Part shown: piece by piece, positions 48,616 to 58,408 of the stretch | Position numbering within the stretch: position 1 is the stretch's first letter | Layout: the number at the start of each line of letters is the position of its first letter | Assembly: GCF_022539505.1 (NCBI RefSeq) | Contig: NC_061510.1 | Span: 229,783,322 to 229,847,321, forward strand | DNA: 64,000 nucleotides | Reading direction: 5' to 3' | From: Lolium rigidum | Taxonomy: Eukaryota > Streptophyta > Magnoliopsida > Poales > Poaceae | Position numbers and translations under genes: made by a program | The notes under the pieces: generated by a model | What the model saw: only the letters and a program-made list of their open reading frames with translations | What the model was told of the DNA's origin: nothing | Databases searched by the model: none

Positions 48616-49413
48616 CTACTCCTCATCCTCGACGTCGATCGGGACGTAGTCGTCAGGTCCTGCCTCCAGGAACTCGTAGTTCTCCTCCTTGGTGAACTCG
48701 TCCTCCTCAAAGTCGTCGTCGTCGCTAAGGAAGGCTCCTCCTCCCTGAAGGTCGATACCTCCGTCGTCGTCCTCCAGCTCTCTAATCTGATCCTCCTGGG
48801 CCATGACAGTGGCCTCAAGAGACGCGATCTTGGCGCGAAGGCGCACAATCGTAGCGTCCTTCTTGGCACGCTGCCGGCGAAGGCTCTTGCGGCCGTTGTT
48901 GAGTAGCTTGATCGCCTCACCCTGCTCGACGATGTGAGCATGGGTCTGGTTGGCGTAAGCGCGAGTGGCGTCGAGGTCTTTCTGAGTCTGGTAGAGCATG
49001 AAGTCCAGGTGCTCAGCATGGTGCCTCAACTGCGGGTGCGGCTGCAGCTCCATGGGTACTCCCATGGCATCACGCCTCACGAGATGCGCGAAGCGCGAAG
49101 CGAGGATACGCACCACGTTCTGTCCACAGAGGCGCGCAAGTGCCTCCTGAAGGCCACGTGCGAGTCCGTCGAGCCAGTTGCTCTCACGGAAGGAGAAGAG
49201 GATCCTCTCCGAGGTGGGAGGCTCCATCTTGCCCCTCAAGTCAGCGGTGATGATCCACTGCAACTCTCCTCCAGGAGTGTTGTCCACCTGAATCCCCTGG
49301 AACTCAGGGTGCGGGCGTTCGAGGAAGTCCAAAAGGGCGTTGAGGTCTCGAAGATCAAGCTCCCTCCGTTCCCAAGCTGGTAAAACTTGGTGTTGATGGG
49401 TCCATTCGGCTCC
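48616..49413 (-). CDS. Extra ORF of the Gypsy element, between PBS and gag; coiled-coil and acidic tail
   Basis: An open frame of about 265 codons lies between the PBS and gag on the element's sense strand. It reads WERRELDLRDLNALLDFLER near the start, then PEFQGIQVDNTPGGELQWI, then a long charged helical segment (RRQRAKKDATIVRLRAKIAS and EATVMAQEDQIRELEDDD) that looks like a coiled coil, and ends in an acidic Asp/Glu tail (IDVEDEE). No ATG in this frame is a convincing start. A 3' splice-like TTCTCTTTCAG lies exactly at the N-terminal border (about 49416), so the first residues may come from an upstream exon. The function is unknown. Unlike gag and pol it shows no stops or frameshifts. Extra ORFs near gag are known in some Gypsy lineages (Tat/Ogre), but I do not recognise this one as related. 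Confidence 0.6.
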   Translation of the reverse strand, partial: GAEWTHQHQVLPAWERRELDLRDLNALLDFLERPHPEFQGIQVDNTPGGELQWIITADLRGKMEPPTSERILFSFRESNWLDGLARGLQEALARLCGQNVVRILASRFAHLVRRDAMGVPMELQPHPQLRHHAEHLDFMLYQTQKDLDATRAYANQTHAHIVEQGEAIKLLNNGRKSLRRQRAKKDATIVRLRAKIASLEATVMAQEDQIRELEDDDGGIDLQGGGAFLSDDDDFEEDEFTKEENYEFLEAGPDDYVPIDVEDEE

Positions 49414-49629
49414 ATCTGAAAGAGAATTGGATGAGTAAGTTAGAGAGTGAACCAGTGTGGCAAATTTTTAAGTAGATTCAAATAAGATAGAACATGATTC
49501 ATCAAATTTTGGCAAAGTCTCAAAGACAAGAGCGTAAGTAAATTTTCACAAATATTCACTTCATTTGATTTCAAAGTTAAGTTTTTCAGAACGCCCATTC
49601 TAACTAAGGTCTTCTCAGGTCAAACAATG

Positions 49630-49641
49630 GCTCTGATACCA
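49630..49641 (-). promoter_or_regulatory. Gypsy primer-binding site (tRNA-iMet)
   Basis: Minus strand TGGTATCAGAGC, the standard plant initiator-Met primer site, three bases inside the 5' LTR end. Confidence 0.93.
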
Positions 49642-52475
49642 ACTTGTCAACACCCGGATTTTTAAGTCCGGATGCCTATTATGTCATACATCACAATCCC
49701 AGGAATATTGTTGTTGCGAGGCATAATAGTTAAGTATCACAGTCATCATTCATTACAAACCATATTGTCTTACAAATTGGAATCACATGATCCATATTAC
49801 ACGAATAGTTGATCTATTGATCAACGAAACAAACACAAGTTCATAGTGGAAGCGTAAGATACAAGGACTCTCTAGTCCACAGGCCAATGCTTGACGTCGG
49901 AAGACTCCTAGTTGTCGTAGGCGTCCTGTTGGTCGTCTCCTTGTTCATCTTCATACTCTAGCCATTTGAATAGCCAGGGACAAAGCCGTGAGTACTTCAA
50001 GTACTCGCAAACTAATACTAATGTAAGTGCTAGACATTTCTAGTAAGGTTTGCTAAGCTCTAGTTTATTTGCATAAAGCCAATTTTAGTTCACAAGTATT
50101 TGAGAAAAGCTTATTCATGTGCTAACTAACTCAAGTGGGAACATTAGTGTCATTCCCACCATTCAAGTGGTGATTTCAATTCAATTCACCACTTCACCAT
50201 TCATTTCACCCCTTTCATTTCAACATCATTTTCAAGAATTTGACATCGGAAACTGTATGGCCTTTCCAACCGTCCGTAACCGTGGACGCGGCTATTCGAA
50301 TAGATTGACACTCTGCAGAGGTTGCACACTTGTGCCACAACATTTGATTTCATCCGTCGGGATTACCCCGAATCATCGTAACACGATACGCGGATCATCA
50401 ACCATAACCTTTCACTTATAAATCCTAGTATGAGCACCTCTCCCCATGAGCTTGGCCTCCCAGTGAAGACCAAGCTCGTCAACCTGGGAACCGCACGAGG
50501 CTTGGTCGTACAATTCACCTCAATTCACATCATTTCTCAACAACGGAGGCAGCCTCGGCATAACCCCTATGACGTTTGTTCAGAGGGAACTCATACTAAG
50601 ATACATAAACTTCCAGTTAAGCCCTACCCATAATCAGGTATTGTGGGGGTACTCAATATTGGAAAGGTATCGCATTCAAACCAATATCATTTTTATCAAA
50701 AATCACCATCTTCTCTTTGTCATATTCACCTTCAAAAATCATTCAATGGAATGCTTCATCATTCCAAGGTTTCAAAATTCAGTTCAAGTCACATTGTTCC
50801 CATCTAGAGTAGTCAAGTTTTAATCATTAGCACTAGCTCTAAATCATGAGGGGTGCTATCTTGCTTTGCTTGATTGAGACTAACTTTACTAATCTAGTAA
50901 ACTTCTTTACTTTGACCCAAGTTAACTATAAAAGTAACTCTTGGAAAACACAAGTAAAACTTGTAATGTAGAAAACTTGGGATAGGCTTATGGTAAGAAA
51001 AGGTAAGACTAATGGTGCCTTGCCCCAAAGGGCTTTGCACTTTGCAAGAATATTAGCTTGCCTTGGTAGTTCTCAAAGTTCTCCTCCTCCTCCTCCTCTT
51101 GGTAGCAACCTTCTTCTTCCGGGTATTCTCCGGTGCTAGCGTCTAAATTTAAATACGAGTATAATCACTCAACTAATTCAATGGCTATTCCATACATCAC
51201 ATATATGCACACAAACTATTCTAAGCACACAATTACTCTAATTATGGTGCATTGGTTGTGTTGCTTGAGGAGAAATAATTTCTTTTTATTTAATATGTAA
51301 ATGATGGTTTCCATAGGGTTCTTGAGAAATAATTTCCTCTCATTGAAATCTTTTTAAGATTTAATTTCTCAAACAATCATATATGAACTTATATTGACCT
51401 AAGTCAAACATTCATTATCATCATTTGAGAAAATGATTTAAATGAGGTAGACCACCTCATACCATTTAATAGTGCTACAAATGATTTAAATCTCCAAGTA
51501 ATTCATATAAGAGAGTTTGTCCAGGGTTCCAAACATCACATGAATTCATTTGGGACAAGATTTAAATGAAGTAAAATACTTCCTATGATTTGCATAATAG
51601 TTTTGGACAATATCACTTAGATAAACTAGCCATATTGTCCATTAATTAAACTAGGGCATGATCATGCAAAGTGACCACACCATTTTCTTGCATAAACAAT
51701 TAGTGTAAGTCAAATGTGAGCTATTGGAGTTGAAATTAACTTAATATCTATTTTGGTTGATTTTTAATAATTATTTGAATATGGAAAAGTCCCTGCCTTC
51801 ATCTTTTTATCAGATTAATTCTACAACAGATCTTGAAGTGGGACCAATGGCATATTGTAGGTCTTTTTCATAGCTTTCCAACAATATCAAATTTGTTAAA
51901 TTTGGCCAAGCCAAACAGTTTCTATAGATTTTCAAAGTTGGAGCCAGTATTGAAATGGTTTGAATTTAATTAAACAGATTTTGAATTAAACGGGCTGGCG
52001 GGAAAATTTCTAACGGGCCAGATTCAAACGGACGGCCTGCCCAGCCCACCACGGTCCACAGACGCGTGGGCTTGATGACAGCATGGGGGCCACTCGTCAG
52101 CGAGTCATAAAACCCGAAACGGTACGCATCAACGAGAAGCGTTGGATTAGATCATCATCGGACGGACGAGCGACGTCGTCTTCTCCGACGAGATCAGGCT
52201 ACTGGCGCGGCGGTGCTAGGGGGTCGGAGGGCTCACCGAGGCTCCAGCAAGGGTTGGCAGTGTGCGCGAGGAAGTTGTGGATGACGGCAAAGCAGCCTGT
52301 AGCAGTGGCGGAGCTCGAGGCGGCCTGGATCGATGGTGATTCCTCCAGGGCTTCCGCGGCTCCGATCTTCCGATTGAGCTTGCTCCGGCGATGATCGAGG
52401 TAGCTAATGGGTTGAGGAGAGGCAGTGGTGGATGGGGAACGAGATGGTGTGCTCAGCTTCGTCCAGGGAACGCGG

Positions 52476-52483
52476 TATTTATA
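52476..52483 (-). promoter_or_regulatory. TATA box of the Gypsy 5' LTR
   Basis: TATAAATA on the minus strand in a GC-rich setting (CTATAAATACCGCG), conserved in the other LTR at 28480-28487. Placement in the LTR interior suits a U3/R border. Confidence 0.6.
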
Positions 52484-53266
52484 GATGGGCGAGGGTGCTG
52501 CGGGGCAGGGTTGAGGTCGACCATGGCGCGGCGATTCCGGCGAGCTGTTGGGCTAGGCAACGGTGCAGTGACGTTCTCCTCGTCCAGGCGAAGCTATAGG
52601 TAGCAACGGCACGGTCGGGCGGCGTCTAGTGGCGATGCATTGCTTCCGTGTTTGCGGGCGGCGTCTACGGGATCTGCTCCGTCGTCTCCGGCAGCGGCGG
52701 TCCAGGGAGTGGTCGTGAGCGTGTCTGGTGGTGTCGTGGTGTCACGGCAGTGCTCAACGCATTGCTAGCGGGGCCAGAGCGAGCGCGTGCTGGCGAGTTG
52801 GCAGGTGGCCAGTGACGTCCACGCGCGACGCGAGCGGCATCTGGCGGCGATCTTGGCGCGCGATCTCCGGCGAGTGGTCATTGCGTCCTCGACCAGGGCT
52901 GGTGTAGGCGGTGCTAGGGTGGTGTGGTGGTGAGCTTTGGCATGGTGGCCAGGGCAGGAGAGGAAGGGAGAGAGGGGAGGTGCGTCGGGGTGGCGACATG
53001 GCCGGCATGGCCATGCCCTAGCTTGCCCTCCTCTCTCCTTAGGTTTACTATGGGTCATTAAGTGTGAGAGGGAACCAGGGGACCAAGTAGGATAGTTTGG
53101 GGTAGATTAGAGTAGTGTAGATCACTATTTAGCATAGTGTCAAATAGTTCCATATTTGGAATTTGCAAATTTGTCCAAGTTTTGAGTGAATTCAAATGGT
53201 GGCAAGATTTGAATTGTGTGTGTTTAGCTAAGTTGTATTTGACCAGAGATGATGAGAGGTGGTGGT

Positions 53267-54922
53267 TGATACGTCTCCGACGTATCGATAATTTCTTATG
53301 TTCCATGCCACATTATTGATGTTATCTACATGTTTTATGCACACTTTATGTCATATTCGTGCATTTTCTGGAACTAACCTATTAACAAGATGCCGAAGTG
53401 CCAGTTGTTGTTTTCTGCAGTTTTTGGTTTCAGAAATCCTAGTAAAGAAATATTCTCGGAATCGGACGAAATCAATGCCCAGGTTCCTATTTTGCCCGGA
53501 AGCATCCAGAACACACGAGAACCGCCAGAAAGGGGGCACAGGGCCACCAAACCCTAGGCCGGCGCGGCCAATGGGGGCCACGCCCCCCTATAGTGTGGGC
53601 CCCCCCAGAAGTCCACCGACCTTGCCCTTCTGCCTATTTAAAGCCTCCATCGCGAAAACCCTGATAAGTTTGACGAAACCCACAGAAACCTTCCAGAGCC
53701 GCCGCCATCGCGAAGCCAAGATCTGGGGACGGAGTCTCTGTTCCGGCACGCCGCCGGAACGGGGAAGTGCCCCCGGAAGGCTCCTCCATCGACACCGCTG
53801 CCATCTCCACCACCATCTTCATCACCACTGCTGCTCCCATGAGGAGGGAGTAGTTCTCCATCGAGGCTCGGGGCTGTACCGGTAGCTATGTGGTTCATCT
53901 CTCTCCTATGTACTTCAATACAATAATCTCATGAGCTGCCTTACATGATTGAGATTCATATGATGATGCTTGTAATCTAGATGTCGTTATGCTAGTCAAG
54001 TGAATTTTACTTATGTGATCTCCGGAGACTCCTTGTCCCACGTGTGTAAAGGTGACGGTGTGTGCACCGTGTGGGTCTCTTAGGCTATATTTCACGGAAT
54101 ACTTATTCACTGTTATGAATGGCATAGTGAGGTGCTTATTTATATCTCTTTATGATTGCAATATGTTTTGTATCACAATTTATCTATGTGCTACTCTAGC
54201 AATGTTATTAAAGTAGTTTTATTCCTCCTGCACGGTGTAATGGTGACAGTGTGTGCATCCGTGTTAGTACTTGGCGTATGCTATGATTATGATCTCTTGT
54301 AGATTATGAAGTTAACTATTGCTATGATGGTATTGATGTGATCTATTCCTCCTACATAGTGTGAAGGTGACGAGTGTGCATACTATGTTAGTACTTGGTT
54401 TAGTCGAATTGATCTTTCATGCACTCTAAGGTTATTTAAATATGAACATTGAATTGTGGAGCTTGTTAACTCCGGCATTGAGGGTTCGTGTAATCCTACG
54501 CAATGTGTTCATCATCCAACAAGAGTGTAGAGTATGCATTTATCTATTACGTTATGTGATCAAGTTGAGAGTGTCCACTAGTGAAAGTCTAATCCCTAGG
54601 CCTTGTTCCTAAATATCGCTATCGTTGCTTGTTTACTTGTTTTCTTGCGTTACTACTGCTGCGTTACTACTGCTTATTCATACCACCTGTATTTCACTAT
54701 CTCTTCGCCGAACTAGTACACCTATTAGGTGTGTTGGGGACACAAGAGACTTCTTGCTTTGTGGTTGCAGGGTTGCATGAGAGGGATATCTTTGACCTCT
54801 TCCTCCCTGAGTTCGATAAACCTTGGGTGATCCACTTAAGGGAAAACTTGCTGCTGTCCTACAAACCTCTGCTCTTGGAGGCCCAACACTGTCTACAGGA
54901 AAAGGAGGGGGCGTAGACATCA
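53267..54922 (+). repeat. Element D 5' LTR
   Basis: 1,656 bp. A TATA-like TATTTAAA lies at 53635-53642. Confidence 0.94.
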
Positions 54923-54932
54923 AGCTATTTTC

Positions 54933-54949
54933 TGGCGCCGTTGCCGGGG
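54933..54949 (+). promoter_or_regulatory. Element D primer-binding site (tRNA-Asp)
   Basis: TGGCGCCGTTGCCGGGG. A partial second copy (GGCGCCGTTG) lies at 55003-55012, suggesting a small local duplication of the PBS region. Confidence 0.9.
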
Positions 54950-55086
54950 AGGAAAGGTAAAAGGTACTCACACTCCGGATCTCGGCTACTAAGCTATTTT
55001 CCGGCGCCGTTGTAAGTACTCGAAGTTATTTCCTTTAGATCCTGCAATTGCATCTTTTTGTTTCTTGTTTACACTAGTTAGGCATA

Positions 55087-55833
55087 ATGGAAAACAACAA
55101 AAATATGAGAGATCTTTATGAACTTTATCTTGAATTAGGACATGATGTGTTTGAAGAGAGAATTAAAAAACCCATGGAACTTTATATGCATGCTAATGGG
55201 AATGTTATTAATATGAATGCTTTGAACACTATTGTTGCTAATGCTATGGAAAATTCTAAGCTTGGGGAAGCTGGTTTTGATGAGCATGATATTTTTAGTC
55301 CCCCGGGCATGGAGGAGAAAATTTACTTTGATGATACTTTACCTCCTATTTATGATGATTATAATGATAGTAGTCTTTTGTTGCCACCTGTTATGGAGGA
55401 TAAATTTGATTATGATTACAATATTCCTCCTATATTTGATGATAGCTACTCTGTTGAATTTGCTCCCACTATTATTAATAAAATTGACTATGCTTATGTG
55501 GAGAGTAATAATTTTATGCATGAGACTCATGATAAGAATGCTTTATGTGATAGTTATGTTGTTGAGTTTGCTCATGATACTACTGAAAGTTATTATGAGA
55601 GAGGAAAATATGATTGTAGAAATTTTCATGTTACTAAAATGCCTCTCTATGTGCTGAAATTTTTGAAACTACACTTGTTTTACCTTCCTGATCTTGTCAC
55701 TTTTCTCTTCATGAATTTATTTGTGTACAAGACTCCTTTCCATAGGAAGCATGTTAGACTTAAATTTGTTTTGAATTTGCCTCTTGATGCTCTCTTTTGC
55801 TTCAACTACTATTTCTTGCGAGTGCATCATTAA
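55087..55833 (+). CDS. Element D internal ORF, shared C-terminal domain family
   Basis: 248 codons, intact, from ATG 55087 (MENNKNMRDLYELYLELG). It has an acidic, Asp/Tyr-rich N-terminal half with the boxes FDDTLPPIYDDYNDSS and YDYNIPPIFDD, then YAYVESNNFMHETHDK, then the domain shared with B and C (ESYYERGKYDCRNFH, PLYVLKFLKLHLFYLP, a hydrophobic LFMNLFVYK stretch, HRKHVRLKFVLNL and CFNYYFLRVHH at the end). No gag, zinc-knuckle or enzyme motif is seen. It is the only structural-size ORF of the element, so a role in packaging or particle assembly is possible but not shown by the sequence. Confidence 0.7.
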   Translation: MENNKNMRDLYELYLELGHDVFEERIKKPMELYMHANGNVINMNALNTIVANAMENSKLGEAGFDEHDIFSPPGMEEKIYFDDTLPPIYDDYNDSSLLLPPVMEDKFDYDYNIPPIFDDSYSVEFAPTIINKIDYAYVESNNFMHETHDKNALCDSYVVEFAHDTTESYYERGKYDCRNFHVTKMPLYVLKFLKLHLFYLPDLVTFLFMNLFVYKTPFHRKHVRLKFVLNLPLDALFCFNYYFLRVHH

Positions 55834-56468
55834 AATTGCTGAGCCCATCTTAATGGCTATAAAGAAAGAACTTCTTGGGAGATAACCCATGTGTTTATTT
55901 TGCTACAGTACCTTTATTTTATTTTGTGTCTTGGAAGTTGTTTACTACTGTAGCAACCTCTCCTTATCTTAGTTTTGTATTTTGTTGTGCCAAGTAAAGT
56001 CGTTGATAGTAAAGTTCATACTAGATTTGGATTACTGCGCAGAAACAGATTTCTTTGCTGTCACGAATCTGGGCTGTTTTCTCTGTAGGTAACTCAGAAA
56101 ATTATGCCAATTTACGTGAGTGATCCTCAGATATGTACGCAACTTTCATTCAATTTGAGCATTTTCATTTGAGCAAGTCTGGTGCCTCGATAAAATTCGT
56201 CAATACGAACTGTTCTGTTTTGACAGATTCTGCCTTTTATTTCGCATTGCCAGTTTTGTTATGTTCGATGGATTTTTCGATTCCATTGACTTCCAGTAGC
56301 TTTGAGCAATGTCCAGAAGTGTTAAGAATGATTGTGTCACCTCTGAACATGTGAATTTTTGATTATGCACTAACCCTCTAATGAGTTGTTTCGAGTTTGG
56401 TGTGGAGGAAGTTTTCAAGGGTCAAGAGAGGAGGATGATATACTACGATCAAGAAGTGTGAAAAGTCT

Positions 56469-56553
56469 AAGCTTGGGGATGCCCCGGTGGTTCACCCCTG
56501 CATATATCAAGAAGACTCAAGCGTCTAAGCTTGGGGATGCCCAAGGCATCCCC
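56469..56553 (+). promoter_or_regulatory. Element D internal PPT-like 14-mers and hairpin
   Basis: AAGCTTGGGGATGC at 56469-56482 and 56527-56540; hairpin GGGGATGCC / GGCATCCCC at 56533-56553. Confidence 0.75.
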
Positions 56554-58394
56554 TTCTTCATCGACAAATTATCAGGTTCCTCCCCTGAAACTATATTTTT
56601 ATTCGGTCACATCTTATGTACTTTACTTGGAGCATCGGTTTGTTTTTGTTTTTTTTTGTTTTTGTTTGAATAAATGCTTGTGTGGGAGAGAGACACGCTC
56701 CGCTGGTTCATATGAACACATGTGTTCTTAGCTTTTAGTATTCATGGCGAAGTTTCTTCTTCGTTAAATTGTTATATGGTTGGAATTGGAAAATGCTACA
56801 TGTAGTAATTGCTAAAATGTCTTGGATAATGTGATACTTGTCAATTGTTGTGCTCATGTTTAAGCTCTTGCATCATATGCTTTGCACCCATTAATGAAGA
56901 AATACATAGAGCTTGCTAAAATTTGGTTTGCATATTTGGTCTCTCTAAGGTCTAGATAATTTCTAGTATTGAGTTTGAACAACAAGGAAGACGGTGTAGA
57001 GTCTTATAATATTTACAATATGTCTTTTATGTGAGTTTTGCTGCACCGGTTCATCCTTGTGTTTGTTTCAAATAAGCCATGCTAGCCTAAACCTTGTATC
57101 GAGAGGGAATACCTCTCATGCATCCAAAATACTTGAGCCAACCACTATGCCATTTGTGTCCACCATATCTACCTACTACATGGTATTTCTCCGCCATTCC
57201 AAAGTAAATTGCTTGAGTGCTACCTTTAAAATTCCATCATTCGCCTTTGCAATATATAGCTCATGGGACAAATAGCTTAAAAAATATTGTGGTATTGAAT
57301 ATGTACTTATGCACTTTATCTCTTATTAAGTTGCTTGTTGTGCGATAACCATGTTCACTGGGGACGCCATCAACTACTCTTTGTTGAATTTCATGTGAGT
57401 TGCTATGCATGTTCGTCTTGTCTGAAGTAAGAGCGATCTACCACCTTATGGTTAAGCATGCATATTGTTAGAGAAGAACATTGGGCCGCTAACTAAAGCC
57501 ATGATCCATGGTGGAAGTTTCAGTTTTGGACAATATCCTCAATCTCATATGAGAAAATTATTAATTGTTGTTACATGCTTATGCATAAAAGAGGAGTCCA
57601 TTATCTGTTGTCTATGTTGTCCCGGTATGGATGTCTAAGTTGAGAATAATCAATAGCGAGAAATCCAATGCGAGCTTTCTCCTTAGACCTTTGTACAGAC
57701 GGCATAGAGGTACCCCATTGTGACACTTGGTTAAAACATGTGCATTGCGATGATCCGGTAGTCCAAGCTAATTAGGACAAGGTGCGGGCACTATTAGTAT
57801 ACTATGCATGAGGCTTGCAACTTGTAAGATATAATTTACATGATACATATGCTTTATTACTACCGTTGACAAAATTGTTTCATGTTTTTAAAATCAAAGC
57901 TCTAGCACAAATATAGCAATCGATGCTTTTCCTCTATGGAGGACCATTCTTTTACTTTTATTGTTGAGTCAGTTCACCTATTTCTCTCCACCTCAAGAAG
58001 CAAACACTTGTGTGAACTGTGCATTGATTACTACTTATTTGCATATTGCACTTGTTATATTACTCTATGTTGACAATTATCCATGAGATATACATGTTAC
58101 AAGTTGAAAGCAACCGCTGAAACTTCATCTTCCTTTGTGTTGCTTCAATACCTTTACTTTGAATTATTGCTTTACGAGTTAACTCTTATGCAAGACTTAT
58201 TGATGCTTGTCTTGAAAGTACTATTCATGAAAAGTCTTTGCTATATGATTCAGTTGTTTACTCATGTCATTACCATTGTCTTGGATTGCTGCATTCAGTA
58301 CATATGCTTACAATAGTATGATCAAGTTTATGATGGCATGTCACTCCAGAAATTATCTTTGTTATCGTTTTACCTGCTCGGGACAAGCAGAACT

Positions 58395-58408
58395 AAGCTT
58401 GGGGATGC
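58395..58408 (+). promoter_or_regulatory. Element D PPT-position motif
   Basis: AAGCTTGGGGATGC directly before the 3' LTR. Confidence 0.75.

Noticed and set aside
28931..53266. GTGG target preference for elements B and D
   Set aside because: Only two sites (GTGGC and GTGGT) out of four insertions, both in locally GTGG-rich DNA; too few to support a preference.
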